Of a stretch of DNA of 64,000 bases, positions 33,924-42,853 are shown one piece after another. The stretch comes from Micromonospora sp. WMMD812. Its GTDB lineage: Bacteria; Actinomycetota; Actinomycetes; Mycobacteriales; Micromonosporaceae. Position 1 is the first letter of the stretch, and every line of letters begins with the position of its first letter. A program made the position numbers and the translations under genes. Under the pieces are notes generated by a model that saw nothing but the letters and a program-made list of their open reading frames with translations, was not told the DNA's origin and did not search any database. Where the stretch lies: assembly GCF_027497215.1 (NCBI RefSeq), contig NZ_CP114904.1, positions 1,426,001 to 1,490,000 on the forward strand, written 5' to 3'.

Positions 33924-35642
33924 ATGGATCTGGAGAAACTTCTGGCCGACCGGCTGGCGCCGGCGTTCGCGACGGTGGCGGGCGAGCCGGTGGACCCGGT
34001 TGTGCGGCGCTCCCAGAGGGCTGATTTCCAGTCCGACGCGGCGCTGGCACTGGCCCGGCGGCTCGGCCGGCCGCCGCGCGCCATCGCCACCGAGGTGCTG
34101 CAGCACGCCGAGCTGGCCGACCTGTGCAGTGTGGCGGAGCTCTCCGGCCCGGGCTTCCTCAACCTGACCGTCGCCGACGACGCCTTGGCCGGGCTGGTCT
34201 CCGCGCTGGCCACCAGCCCACGGCTGGGAGTGCCGGTGGCCGCCGCGCCGGAGACTGTAGTGGTTGACTACTCAGCGCCGAACGTGGCGAAGGAGATGCA
34301 CGTCGGGCACCTGCGATCGACGGTGATCGGCGACGCGGCGGCCCGGCTGCTGGAGTGGCTGGGGCACCGGGTGCTGCGGGCCAACCACCTGGGCGACTGG
34401 GGCACGCCCTTCGGCATGCTGATCGAGCACCTGGTCGACCCGGGCGAGGCCGAGGCGGCGCAGGATCTGTCGATGGGCGATCTGGACTCGTTCTACAAGG
34501 CGGCTCGGGCCAAATTCGACGCCGACGAGGCGTTCCGGGAACGGTCCCGGCGGCGGGTGGTGGCGTTGCAAGGCGGCGACGAGGCAACGCTGCGGCTGTG
34601 GGAGTTGCTGGTGGCGCAGTCCGAGCGGTACTTCCTGACCGTGTACGACCTGCTCGACGTGACCCTCACCGAGCGGGATTTCCACGGTGAGAGCAGCTAC
34701 AACGACCTGCTCGGCCCGGTGGTCGAGGACTTGGACCAACTCGGGCTGCTGCGGGAGAGCGAGGGGGCGGCCTGCGTGTTCCCGCCCGGCTCCGCCGGGC
34801 GCGACGGCGCGCCGCTGCCGTTGATCGTCCGTAAGTCCGACGGCGGATACGGCTACCCCGCGACCGACCTGGCGGCGATTCGACACCGGACTGCCACGCT
34901 GGGCGCGACCCGGCTGCTCTACGTGGTCGGGCTACCGCAGCGGCGGCACTTCGAGATGGTCTACGCCGCCGCCGCGCAAGCCGGATGGCTGGCCCCGCCG
35001 GCGCGGGCCGAGCACATCGGGTTCGGCTCGATCCTTGGGTCGGACGGGCGGATGCTGCGCAGCCGAGCCGGCGGGTCGGTGAAGTTGGTCGGGCTACTGG
35101 AGGAGGCGATCGCCCGGGCCACCGCATTGGCCAGGGAGCGGAACCCGGAGTTGGGCGAGGCTGAGGCGGCCGAGGTGGGCCGGGCGGTGGGCATCGGCGC
35201 GGTCAAGTACGCGGACCTGTCCAGTGACCGGCACCGGGACTACGTGCTCGACTGGGAGCAGATGCTCTCGCTGGACGGCAACACTGCGCCCTATCTTCAG
35301 TACGCGTACTCACGGATCCGGTCGATCTTCCGGCGAGCCGGCGTGACGGCCCAGCCGGAAGCGGGGATCTCGCTAGCCGAGCCGGCCGAGCGGGCACTCG
35401 CCTTGGAGCTGATCGGCTTCGGCAGGGTGGTCGACGAGGTGACGGTGAACCTGGAATTCCACCACCTCGCCGGGTACCTGTACCGGCTGGCCGCCACGTT
35501 CAGCACGTTCTACGAGCGGTGCCCCGTGCTGCGGGCCGACGGACCACTCCGGGAAAGCCGGCTGGTGCTCTGCGACCTCACCGCCCGGATGCTCCGGCAA
35601 GGCCTCTACGTACTCGGCATTCGGACCCCAGAACGAATGTGA
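33924..35642 (+). CDS. argS: arginyl-tRNA synthetase
   Basis: 572 residues, full length for class Ia ArgRS. The HIGH motif is HVGHLRST within SAPNVAKEMHVGHLRSTVIG. The N-terminal additional domain (about 1-100), RKSDGGYGYPATDLAAI, and the C-terminal anticodon-binding domain (SYxR-like YAYSRIRSIFRRAG) are present. The KMSKS-like loop is GRMLRSRAGGSVKL, lacking the lysine, as in many ArgRSs. Its neighbourhood of accessory genes and its own leader suggest it may be a second copy with a specialised role, but the housekeeping status cannot be judged from this window. ATG 33924 has only a weak ribosome-binding site. Confidence 0.93.
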   Translation: MDLEKLLADRLAPAFATVAGEPVDPVVRRSQRADFQSDAALALARRLGRPPRAIATEVLQHAELADLCSVAELSGPGFLNLTVADDALAGLVSALATSPRLGVPVAAAPETVVVDYSAPNVAKEMHVGHLRSTVIGDAAARLLEWLGHRVLRANHLGDWGTPFGMLIEHLVDPGEAEAAQDLSMGDLDSFYKAARAKFDADEAFRERSRRRVVALQGGDEATLRLWELLVAQSERYFLTVYDLLDVTLTERDFHGESSYNDLLGPVVEDLDQLGLLRESEGAACVFPPGSAGRDGAPLPLIVRKSDGGYGYPATDLAAIRHRTATLGATRLLYVVGLPQRRHFEMVYAAAAQAGWLAPPARAEHIGFGSILGSDGRMLRSRAGGSVKLVGLLEEAIARATALARERNPELGEAEAAEVGRAVGIGAVKYADLSSDRHRDYVLDWEQMLSLDGNTAPYLQYAYSRIRSIFRRAGVTAQPEAGISLAEPAERALALELIGFGRVVDEVTVNLEFHHLAGYLYRLAATFSTFYERCPVLRADGPLRESRLVLCDLTARMLRQGLYVLGIRTPERM

Positions 35643-35688
35643 TCAGGAACGTGATCACAGGTTCGGCTCGCGGCACGAGCACGCCCCA

Positions 35689-36487
35689 CTACCGACTATT
35701 CGACCGCGTCGAAGCGTTCACCAACACGGCGCACGAGGACGGTCCGCACGTCCGCCAGGATGTCGGCCGGCACCCCCACGGCCCAGCACACTGACGAGCC
35801 GTAGCAGCAGCAACGCACCGCCGATCACGATGGCGCCCGACGCGGGGAGAGGTTCGTCGCGGAGCAACAGGACGCCGACGGTGGGAAAGACGGCGCCGGT
35901 GGGCAGCAGCAGGTCGCGGCGGGTAAAAGCCGAACCGCGCCTCGTACACCTCACGCGGCGCGACGGTGCTGCCCTCGGTGGCCTTGCCGCGAGGCAACGG
36001 CGCCGCGAGTCGCTGAGAGACGGCGACGTAGGCGAAGGCGCCCAGCCAGCCGGCGACGGCGACGGCGACGGCGACGCTGACCACGCCGTCCCACGGGAAC
36101 GGCAGCCCGACCAGGACCAGCTGGTAAAGCACCAGGTAGGCAACGACGGTCACCGCGAGGGCGGTCCCAAGCGCCCACCAGCGATGCCGCGGACGGACCA
36201 CCACCTGCCACCAGAACAGGACCAACGGTCCGCCCGGAACCAGCACTGCCGGACGCACCCACAGGTCTGGGTCGCTGCCCGTCACCGCGCTAATCACGGC
36301 GAGGAGCCCAAGCATGAAGGCCGTCGCGAGGGGCGGGCCCAGGATCGCCCAGCGAACGTGCGTGGGATTCGGTTCGTCCGGCACGGCGGGAACCCCGGAA
36401 CCAATCGATCAACCCTGGGACAGCGACAGTGTCGCCGAGATTGAGCAACGCCTGCCGCGCCTCGCGCGCTTGTTCCCCCGTCAGCAT
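35689..36487 (-). pseudogene. frameshifted membrane protein gene
   Basis: From 36384 the frame encodes four hydrophobic segments (LGPPLATAFMLGLLAVISAV, LVPGGPLVLFWWQVVV and two more) up to REVYEARFGF, then becomes Arg-rich nonsense. In the neighbouring frame the membrane pattern resumes (AVFPTVGVLLLRDEPLPASG, then GGALLLLRLVSVLG), so one base is lost or gained at the A/T run 35925-35928. A second shift may precede it: MLTGEQAREARQALLNLGDT from ATG 36487 runs into LIDWFRG and would join the membrane part. Family not recognised. Confidence 0.6.
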
Positions 36488-36660
36488 TACGTGAAGCCCT
36501 GACTGGCGGGTGCTGGGCTCGGGGAGAAGGTCATAGCGGATCTCCGGTCGGGCAGTCGTAGACCGTCCAGCCGGCCGAAGCCAGCCGCGAACCGCCGAGC
36601 CCTCTCGAGAGGCAGATCCGCCCGACGGACAGCGCGGATCCGCAAGGCGTCTCGTTACAA

Positions 36661-36921
36661 CTCGCGCCACTGTCCCACGCGAGCAGGATCACCGGTGCGA
36701 GCAAACTCTCCCGGCGCGCCGGCGCAGCCGACCCGGAGACCCTGGGGCGCCAGTTACTTCTCCTGGTCGAGGGGGCGACCCTGGTCGCCGCGCACCACGA
36801 CCGAACCAGCGCCGGCACGCACGCCAAGCAGGCCGCCCTTGCCCTGCTGGACGCCGCCCGGCCCGCCGGCGCCCGACCCTGCGCCCCGTCGGTTCCGCCA
36901 ACGATTCCTGCCGCCGGGTGA
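36661..36921 (+). pseudogene. TetR regulator C-terminal fragment
   Basis: In one frame the segment reads SKLSRRAGAADPETLGRQLL, then LLVEGATLVAAHHDRTSAG and QAALALLDAA, a typical TetR-family ligand-domain end (DPE-x-L-x-x-Q-L-x-x-L-x-E-G-A). There is no start codon and no N-terminal DNA-binding domain; sequence before 36661 is not recognisably TetR. A relic. Confidence 0.6.
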
Positions 36922-37042
36922 CGCCGTGGACTGCACGGCACTCGACGATGGCTTTGGCCAGCTCCAGGCCCGGTACGTCCCGCCGCCGACCTGATCCGGC
37001 GGTGAGCCTGCACCGCCGGATCAGACGACTGTCACTCGGGCC

Positions 37043-37561
37043 CTAATCGGCAGATCGTCCGGGCTCGACCAGGAGCCGGGCGTAGTTGGCCATCGAGCGC
37101 TGGTAGCGCGGCAGGTGCTTGGCGAGCGCCCCGACGGCGATCGACACCGCCTCACGTTCCCGGCCTACGCTGGTCAGCGCCAGGGCGAGCGTCGCGCTGA
37201 CCGCGTCGTCGAGTTCGTCGGACCCGCGCCCGCGCTCCTCGGTCAGCAGTCGGACGCACTCCTCGGCCTGCCCGATGTTCCGCAGTGAACTGGACATCTG
37301 GATCAACGAGCGTCGGCGGCGGATACCGTCGATGCCCAGTTCCAGCGCCCTGCGGTAGAGCGGTACCGCACGGTCCGAGTGGCCGGTCGAGTCCCAGGCG
37401 CAGGCCCGCTCGAACGCCGCCACCGGATGATTCGGCTCCAACTCGTCAGCGAGAGCGCCGACACGTCGGCGGAACTCCTCCTCGTCCCACTCCTCCGGCC
37501 CCGCGTTGAAGGCCGCCCACAGATCCGCACTGCGCTGCTCCCAGTCGGCGCTCGGGTTCAT
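37043..37561 (-). CDS. tetratricopeptide repeat protein
   Basis: 172 residues from ATG 37561. Helical pairs of TPR type run through the protein: AAFERACAWDSTGHSDRAVPLYRRALELGIDG (in pieces), LIQMSSSLRNIGQAEECVRLL and ALALTSVGREREAVSIAVGAL. The start WEQRSADLWAAFNAGPEEW is acidic. TPR arrays mediate protein contacts; no enzyme domain is present. Homologous small TPR proteins occur singly in many actinobacteria. Divergent from the HTH regulator at 37672. Confidence 0.85.
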   Translation of the reverse strand: MNPSADWEQRSADLWAAFNAGPEEWDEEEFRRRVGALADELEPNHPVAAFERACAWDSTGHSDRAVPLYRRALELGIDGIRRRRSLIQMSSSLRNIGQAEECVRLLTEERGRGSDELDDAVSATLALALTSVGREREAVSIAVGALAKHLPRYQRSMANYARLLVEPGRSAD

Positions 37562-37671
37562 CCTCGTTCTCCTCCTGATCGTCGGCTCGGACGAGAGACA
37601 CTCTGCGAGCGCTGGTAACGTCTACGCGAGTGATTCGGTGCATGCCGAATCTCAGCTCCAGGGAGAGACGA

Positions 37672-38640
37672 ATGGCGGTCACGCTACAGTTCGGCGCCGC
37701 CGACCTGCTGCGCTGCCGTTTCGCCATCTCGCCCATGCTCGAGACGCTGTCCGCGGTGCGCCTGCTGTCCCCGCGGGAAGGCGTCGGCCCTCACCGCCGC
37801 TGGCTCGACACCCTCGACCTGCGGGAACTCGACCTGCGACCGATCGCACTGCTTCAGCCCCGTCGCGGCTACACCCCCGACTTCCTGTCACCACCTCCGG
37901 TCGGTCCGCACGCCCGCTTCGAGGACGAACTCGCCGCGGTCGCGGCCAGCGACCATGACCGGGTACACGCAGAGGTGCGACGGTCACTGGCGGACACCCC
38001 GGGGGCGGCCGCGTCGGCGACCGGACGGCTCCTGCTGGGCGATCCGGCCGCAGTGCTGCGGACGCTGGTCTCACTCGTGAAGCAGGCGTGGGAGGTCCTG
38101 CTCGAACCGGTCTGGCAGCAGGTGCGCGGGCTGCTCCACACCGATGTGAGCTTTCAGACCCGACGTCTCGCCGAAGGTGGCCTGGACCGGCTGTTCGCTG
38201 AGCTGCATCCCCGACTGCGCTGGAACAACGGCACGCTGACCCGCGAGTACGGCGACGACGAGCATCGCGACCTGCGCGGCGAAGGGCTCGTCCTGGTGCC
38301 CAGCGCCTTCAAGTGGGATCAGGTCGTCGTCATCGTGGACCCGCCGTGGCAACCCACCGTGATCTATCCGGCGCGCGGGCTTGGCACCCTCTGGCAGCCC
38401 CCGTCCACCGATCGGCATGCGGCGCTGGGACGGCTGATCGGGAGGACCCGGGCGGCGCTGCTGCTCAGCCTCGACGAGCCGGCCAGCACGACCTCGCTGG
38501 CCCACAGTCACGCGCTGGCCAACGGCACGGTCTCGGAGCATCTGGTGGTGCTGCGTGACGCCGGGTTCGTGGTCGGAGAACGACACCGGCACGAGATCCG
38601 CTACCGGCGCACCTCCCTCGGCGAAGCCGCCCTCTGCTAG
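37672..38640 (+). CDS. ArsR-like regulator with DUF5937-like N-terminal region
   Basis: 322 residues from ATG 37672 with GGGAGAGAC upstream. The N-terminus (VTLQFGAADLLRCRFAISPM, ETLSAVRLL) and the middle VLVPSAFKWDQVVVIVDPPWQPTVIYPARG resemble the protein at 26526, and the C-terminal winged helix (LIGRTRAALLLSLDEPASTT, GTVSEHLVVLRDAGFVVGERH) is ArsR-like. No metal ligands are seen. It is a second member of the same regulator family in this window; its target is unknown and could be its own promoter or the divergent TPR gene. Confidence 0.8.
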   Translation: MAVTLQFGAADLLRCRFAISPMLETLSAVRLLSPREGVGPHRRWLDTLDLRELDLRPIALLQPRRGYTPDFLSPPPVGPHARFEDELAAVAASDHDRVHAEVRRSLADTPGAAASATGRLLLGDPAAVLRTLVSLVKQAWEVLLEPVWQQVRGLLHTDVSFQTRRLAEGGLDRLFAELHPRLRWNNGTLTREYGDDEHRDLRGEGLVLVPSAFKWDQVVVIVDPPWQPTVIYPARGLGTLWQPPSTDRHAALGRLIGRTRAALLLSLDEPASTTSLAHSHALANGTVSEHLVVLRDAGFVVGERHRHEIRYRRTSLGEAALC

Positions 38641-38913
38641 GTTGTCGGCTCTCGCCGGTTGGGCGCTCTACTTCGTAGCGGACGTCGGGCTGCTGAGGGG
38701 CGCAGGCATGCTCGCTATCCAGTGGTCGTATGGCTTCGGCCGGCGCGAGTCGTCCCCAGCGCAGACGGAGCCAAATTCGAGGTTGACTACTGGACCGTGA
38801 CGTCAAGAGCTGACCACCGGCAAGAGGGTGCGCTGAAACTCTTGTTCTCCCGTCAGATGTCGTGACGCTCGCCGAGCGGCACAACGGCATGCTGAAGGCT
38901 CTGCGCACCTGCG
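38641..38913. other. 273-bp stretch without a supported gene
   Basis: Short open frames only, with no family match. It lies between convergent genes and shows no strong hairpin. Confidence 0.4.
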
Positions 38914-39324
38914 TTAGAACCAAGTCCACGGGCGGACAAGTCGCCACAGGCGCCCTCGCCAGCGAGCACGCCGAGGATGCAGGAAGAGCTCGATGTCCTC
39001 CAACGCGTTGGTGGCAGTCCCCTTGACGTGAGGCATGACGCGCGCCTGACGGAGCGCGGCGACTACACGATCTTCGTCGAGCCGACCGTAGACCCTTGCC
39101 AGATGCCCGAGGCACGTGGCGGCGAGCGCCTGCACCTGCTGGTCATCGTGATCGAGCAGACCCAGGTAGAGCTCCTGCGCTTCCTTCCAGTCGCCATCGC
39201 CGTAGAGCGCGCATCCCACCATCGCATCCAGGGCGCCGACGATGTCATCGCGATCGAGCGCCGCCCGCACACCGGCTGGCGTTGCCGGCGGAGGGTTGTG
39301 AAAGATGTGGTGCTCGTGGCCCAT
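38914..39324 (-). CDS. hypothetical helical-repeat protein (intact copy)
   Basis: 136 residues from ATG 39324 (AAAGGTGTGGGG upstream; GTG 39333 possible). The sequence MGHEHHIFHNPPPATPAGV, then LDAMVGCALYGDGDWKEAQE and VQALAATCLGHLARVYGRLD looks like HEAT/TPR-type helical pairs. The last part is basic and aromatic (RWRGRLWRLVRPWTWF). Function unknown. Most of the gene is duplicated 15.4 kb away at 54255-54680, where the C-terminus is replaced, so this is the authentic copy. Confidence 0.75.
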   Translation of the reverse strand: MGHEHHIFHNPPPATPAGVRAALDRDDIVGALDAMVGCALYGDGDWKEAQELYLGLLDHDDQQVQALAATCLGHLARVYGRLDEDRVVAALRQARVMPHVKGTATNALEDIELFLHPRRARWRGRLWRLVRPWTWF

Positions 39325-39373
39325 GCCCCACACCTTTGATCATCGCCACCGTCGGCCAACACCCGCTCATCGG
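38964..39373. repeat. 410-bp duplicated block, copy 1
   Basis: Matches 54319-54729 without gaps (constant offset 15356); over 38981-39373 I count about six differences. It contains all but the last about 15 codons of the helical-repeat gene plus about 45 bp upstream. Confidence 0.9.
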
Positions 39374-39549
39374 ATGAGTACGGCGAAGGGTTCGGCCGGC
39401 TCCGGGGTGCCGGCGACCGGCCGGCGGCCGGCCTGTCCTCCGTCGGCTTATGTGCGACACGCGTCCGCCAGGTGATCTGCGACAGTGGTCGGTTTCGGCA
39501 CTCTGGGTCCGACGTCTCCGCGGGGCGTCGGGACTCGGGGAGGCCGGGA

Positions 39550-39675
39550 TTGGCACTGGTTGTCTTGTCGGTTGTCGAGCAACGCCTGGATGCGGTTCGT
39601 GCGGTGCTGGCCGGGTCAGATGTCATGGAGGTGGCCGCCAGCTTCGGGGTGCACCGGTCGACGGCCCGAAGGGTA
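39550..39675 (+). pseudogene. IS481-type transposase N-terminal remnant
   Basis: The frame from about 39550 encodes VVLSVVEQRLDAVRAVLAGS then EVAASFGVHRSTARR, the N-terminal helix-turn-helix of IS481-family transposases. Nothing of the catalytic DDE domain follows; the frame runs straight into the 3' end of the LRR gene. A truncated relic. Confidence 0.6.
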
Positions 39676-39679
39676 GCCG

Positions 39680-40531
39680 TTACGGCTTGTCGACCCATTG
39701 GATGTTGGTGGGACGGCGGCCGGTGCGCAGGAATTCGTGGCCGGCCTGTCGGGCCTGTTCTTCAGTGATTTCGATGTCGAAGGGGTCGGCGCCTGCGGGG
39801 GTGAACCACGGGTCGTTGATCGCGTAGTCGGCGTCGCCGGCTGTCTGGCCGGGTGGGGCGCCAGGCGGTACCGGTCCCCAGCTGACCATGACGTCGGCCT
39901 CGCCTTCCCAAAACAGGCCGGATCGGGCCCCATCAAGGGTGATGTGCAGGCGACGCTTGCCGTCTTCGCTGGCCAGCTCGATGCCGCTGCGATGATCCCG
40001 CGGTATGCGGTCGAAGAGGGCGTCGAGGTCGGCGGGGTCGGCCACGGTGGTGGTGCCGATGTCCTCGGTCCAGGCTTGCAGCGGTGCGTTCACCGGATGC
40101 TCTCCGGCGGTGAGGTGAGCCAGCGACTGCGGCAGCACGGTGAGTAGGTTACCGGCCAGATCTAGCCGGGTCAGGGCGGTCAGGTTACCCAGCGAATCGG
40201 GCAGCACGGTGAGGTGGTTTTCCGTCAGGTACAGGTGGGTGAGGGCGGTCAGGTTACCCAGCGAATCCGGCAGCGCGGTGAGCCGGTTGCCGGTCAAGTC
40301 CAGCCGAGTGAGGGCGGTCAGGTTACTCAGCCATTCCGGCAGCGTCGACAGATGGTTGTGGGCCAGGTCCAGCCAGGTGAGCGAGGTCAGGTTACCCAGC
40401 GAGTCCGGCAGTACGGTGAGCTGATTATTGGACAGGCCCAGCCAGGTCAGGCCGGTCAGCTCGCCCAGCGACTCCGGCAGTGACGGCTCGTCGAGTACCT
40501 GCGCGCACGGACGGCGGCCAGATGTGTGCAT
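39680..40531 (-). CDS. leucine-rich repeat protein
   Basis: 283 residues from ATG 40531. Six LRRs of about 23 residues (about 15-140) have the consensus LP-x-S-L-G-N-L-T-x-L-T-x-L-x-L-x-x-N-x-L-T-x. A C-terminal domain (about 150-283) follows with RRLHITLDGARSGLFWEGEAD and GDADYAINDPWFTPAGADPF. The 69-bp DNA repeats inside it are nearly identical, so repeat number may vary between strains. Bacterial LRRs of this kind usually bind proteins. No signal peptide. The first 38 bases are repeated at 32261. Confidence 0.85.
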   Translation of the reverse strand: MHTSGRRPCAQVLDEPSLPESLGELTGLTWLGLSNNQLTVLPDSLGNLTSLTWLDLAHNHLSTLPEWLSNLTALTRLDLTGNRLTALPDSLGNLTALTHLYLTENHLTVLPDSLGNLTALTRLDLAGNLLTVLPQSLAHLTAGEHPVNAPLQAWTEDIGTTTVADPADLDALFDRIPRDHRSGIELASEDGKRRLHITLDGARSGLFWEGEADVMVSWGPVPPGAPPGQTAGDADYAINDPWFTPAGADPFDIEITEEQARQAGHEFLRTGRRPTNIQWVDKP

Positions 40532-40597
40532 CCGATCAAGCAGCGAGATCGTTTCCTGCTGGCGTTGTTGGTCGAGGTCGGGACAGCCCCTGCGAGG

Positions 40598-40620
40598 ACG
40601 CCGCAGCCATGCTGCGGCGT
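40598..40620. promoter_or_regulatory. inverted repeat between LRR and S9 peptidase genes
   Basis: ACGCCGCAG and CTGCGGCGT pair exactly around CCATG in the divergent 139-bp region. It could be an operator or a transcript hairpin; no regulator is adjacent. Confidence 0.4.
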
Positions 40621-40670
40621 GCTTGCGGCAGCGGTTGGCCTCCGTAGTAGTTGATCGCTACTGTGCCTCG

Positions 40671-42596
40671 GTGGCCCGTTCACAGCTCACCGCCGAGTTG
40701 GTGGTTGACGGTCATGTTCCGCAGGGATTGGCGCTGTCGCCGGACGGCAAGTGGGTCGCCTACGTGGTCGCCCCGGTCGGGCGGGCTGGTGTTCACCCGG
40801 TCAGCGAAATCTGGGTCGCCGCCGTCGACGGGACCGGGTCGCCGCGACGATTGACTTCGGGTGAGGCGTACGATTCGGCGCCGCGGTGGGCCGGGGATTC
40901 GCTGTTGGTCTACTTTCTTTCCGACCGCGCCGAGCGTGGCACGGCGCAACTGCACCGGGTGGGGCTGGTCGACGGTGTTGTGCAGGCGGTCACGTCCTGG
41001 GCCGCTGGGGCGTCCCGGCACCTCCCACTGGCCGATCCCAACCTGGTCGTCGTGATCGCAGCCGATGAGCCGTCCGCTGAGGACGAACGTCGAGACAGGG
41101 AGCGCGACGACGCTCGGGTGTGGGGCGAACGCGTACGCCCGGACCGGCTGCGGCTGCTCGACGTACGGAGTCTGGAGGTCCGGACACCGGATGCGTTCGG
41201 CGATCGTCATGTCGTCGAAGTGGTCCAGCGGCCCGACGATGGAATTCTGGCGGCACTGACCTGGTCGAGCCCCGACGTGGACCCGGGCCTGCTGGAGCCC
41301 GGCCTCCACCTCCTCGATCCGTACAGTGGCGTGACGCGGGACCTCGGTCCGGCCGCGGCGGACGCGTCGTCGCTCGTCTGGTGGCCCGCCGTCGACGGCT
41401 GGCACCTGGCATATGTCGCGAAGACCCCGCCCACTCTGGTGGGCGGACACGCGGTTTTCGATATCGCCGTGCCGGTGAGCGGGCCGGTGGGCGAGCACCT
41501 TAACCTGACCGCCGGCACGACCGTCTGCGCGAGCAACCTGGTCCAGGTCGACACCGGTCTGCCGCTGGTGCTGGTCGCCGACGGGCTCGATACCGCGATC
41601 CACCGGCTCGATCCGGCCGGGCCCGCCCTCGTCGAGGTGTCCCGGGTCGGGGGCCTCGCGACGTCGTTGACCACGAGCCGGCTCGGTGACGGCGTCGCGG
41701 CGGTGGTGAGCACGTCCTACGAACCCGGCAACGTCCACGCCGGCCCGACGAGCGGGCCGTTGACGAGGCTGACCGACCTCAGGCCCGAACTCCGCGACAT
41801 CCGGTGGGGTGTCCAGGAACGCCTGTCGTACGAGGCATCTGATGGGCTGACGCTGGACGGCCTGCTGATCCTGCCCGCCGGCCGGTCGCACAAGGACGGG
41901 CCGTTTCCGCTGGTGACGCTGGTTCACGGCGGCCCGTACGACCGGCACGCCGACCGGCTCATGCTCGGCTGGCACCCGTCCGGCCAGTGGTTGGCGACCG
42001 TGGGCTACGCCGTGTTTCTGCCGAACCCGCGCGGCGGCCAGGGGCACGGCCACGACTTCGCGGTGGGCGTCGCCGGTGCGGTCGGCCTCGATGAGTGGAC
42101 CGATATCTGCGCCGGCATCGACCTGCTCATCGCCGACGGCGTCGCCGACCCCGAGCGGCTGGGCATCGGCGGCTGGAGCCACGGCGGGTTCCTGGCCGCC
42201 TGGGCAGTTGGGCAGACCGACCGGTTCAAGGCCGCCGTGATGGGTGCCGGAATCAGCGACTGGGGAATGCTCGCCGCAACCGGCGAGCAGGGACCGTTCG
42301 AGTCCGCCCTCGGCGGCAGCAGCGGCTGGGAAGGAACAGGCCCACACCGCCACGACCGGCTCAGCCCGATCTCGTACGCCTCCAAGGTCCGCACGCCGGT
42401 GCTGATCCCGCACGGCGAGAACGACACAAACGTTCCGGTATCACAGGCGGAGGCCTTCCACCGCGCGCTACGCAGGTTCGGAGTCGAGCACGAGTACGTC
42501 GTATATCCCCGAGAGAACCACTCGATCCGCGAACGCAACCACCAACTCGACGTTCTCCGTCGCACCCGCGCCTGGTTCGACCGGTGGCTCGGATGA
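40671..42596 (+). CDS. S9 family prolyl oligopeptidase-like serine peptidase
   Basis: 641 residues from GTG 40671. An N-terminal seven-bladed propeller region (about 10-370; ALSPDGKWVAYVVAP, DSAPRWAGDSLLVYFLSDRA) precedes the alpha/beta-hydrolase domain. The catalytic Ser lies in GIGGWSHGGFLAAW (G-W-S-H-G-G), the Asp in LIPHGENDTNVPVSQAE and the His in YPRENHSIRERNHQ. This is the acylaminoacyl-peptidase/DPP-IV layout. No signal peptide is seen, so it is cytosolic and probably trims short peptides. Confidence 0.92.
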   Translation: MARSQLTAELVVDGHVPQGLALSPDGKWVAYVVAPVGRAGVHPVSEIWVAAVDGTGSPRRLTSGEAYDSAPRWAGDSLLVYFLSDRAERGTAQLHRVGLVDGVVQAVTSWAAGASRHLPLADPNLVVVIAADEPSAEDERRDRERDDARVWGERVRPDRLRLLDVRSLEVRTPDAFGDRHVVEVVQRPDDGILAALTWSSPDVDPGLLEPGLHLLDPYSGVTRDLGPAAADASSLVWWPAVDGWHLAYVAKTPPTLVGGHAVFDIAVPVSGPVGEHLNLTAGTTVCASNLVQVDTGLPLVLVADGLDTAIHRLDPAGPALVEVSRVGGLATSLTTSRLGDGVAAVVSTSYEPGNVHAGPTSGPLTRLTDLRPELRDIRWGVQERLSYEASDGLTLDGLLILPAGRSHKDGPFPLVTLVHGGPYDRHADRLMLGWHPSGQWLATVGYAVFLPNPRGGQGHGHDFAVGVAGAVGLDEWTDICAGIDLLIADGVADPERLGIGGWSHGGFLAAWAVGQTDRFKAAVMGAGISDWGMLAATGEQGPFESALGGSSGWEGTGPHRHDRLSPISYASKVRTPVLIPHGENDTNVPVSQAEAFHRALRRFGVEHEYVVYPRENHSIRERNHQLDVLRRTRAWFDRWLG

Positions 42597-42810
42597 CCTC
42601 GACGTCCGACCGCCACGACCGATGCGGCTAACCGCGGCAGCTAGGGCACCTATTGGGACTGTGAATTGCTCCTCTGTCAAGCGCCCGAGTCGCGCAACGG
42701 CTATTCGCGATGACAGCCGCGATCTGGCACAACCGCGCCACCGGACAACCCATGACCAGATCCCTGATCGCCTACGACCACTAACCAGACTTCGGACTTA
42801 CTCGTCTAGG
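42597..42810. other. 214-bp stretch without a supported gene
   Basis: Convergent intergenic region. The only open frames are short and of poor coding character. Confidence 0.4.
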
Positions 42811-42853
42811 AACCCGTGCCCCCGGGGGCGAACTTGCCCCCGGGGCTCCGGGT
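42811..42853 (-). terminator. terminator hairpin of the GMC oxidoreductase gene
   Basis: A strong stem built on TGCCCCCGGGGGC and GCCCCCGGGGC, with flanking AACCCG/CGGGTT pairing, lies right after the GMC stop at 42854. Confidence 0.75.

Noticed and set aside
36531..37013. Minus-strand frame with Cys residues as a gene
   Set aside because: It is the shadow of the TetR remnant on the plus strand and has no ribosome-binding site or family.
39750..40480. Tandem repeats as a CRISPR-like array
   Set aside because: The about 69-bp repeats are the codons of leucine-rich repeats in one open frame, without spacers of unique sequence.
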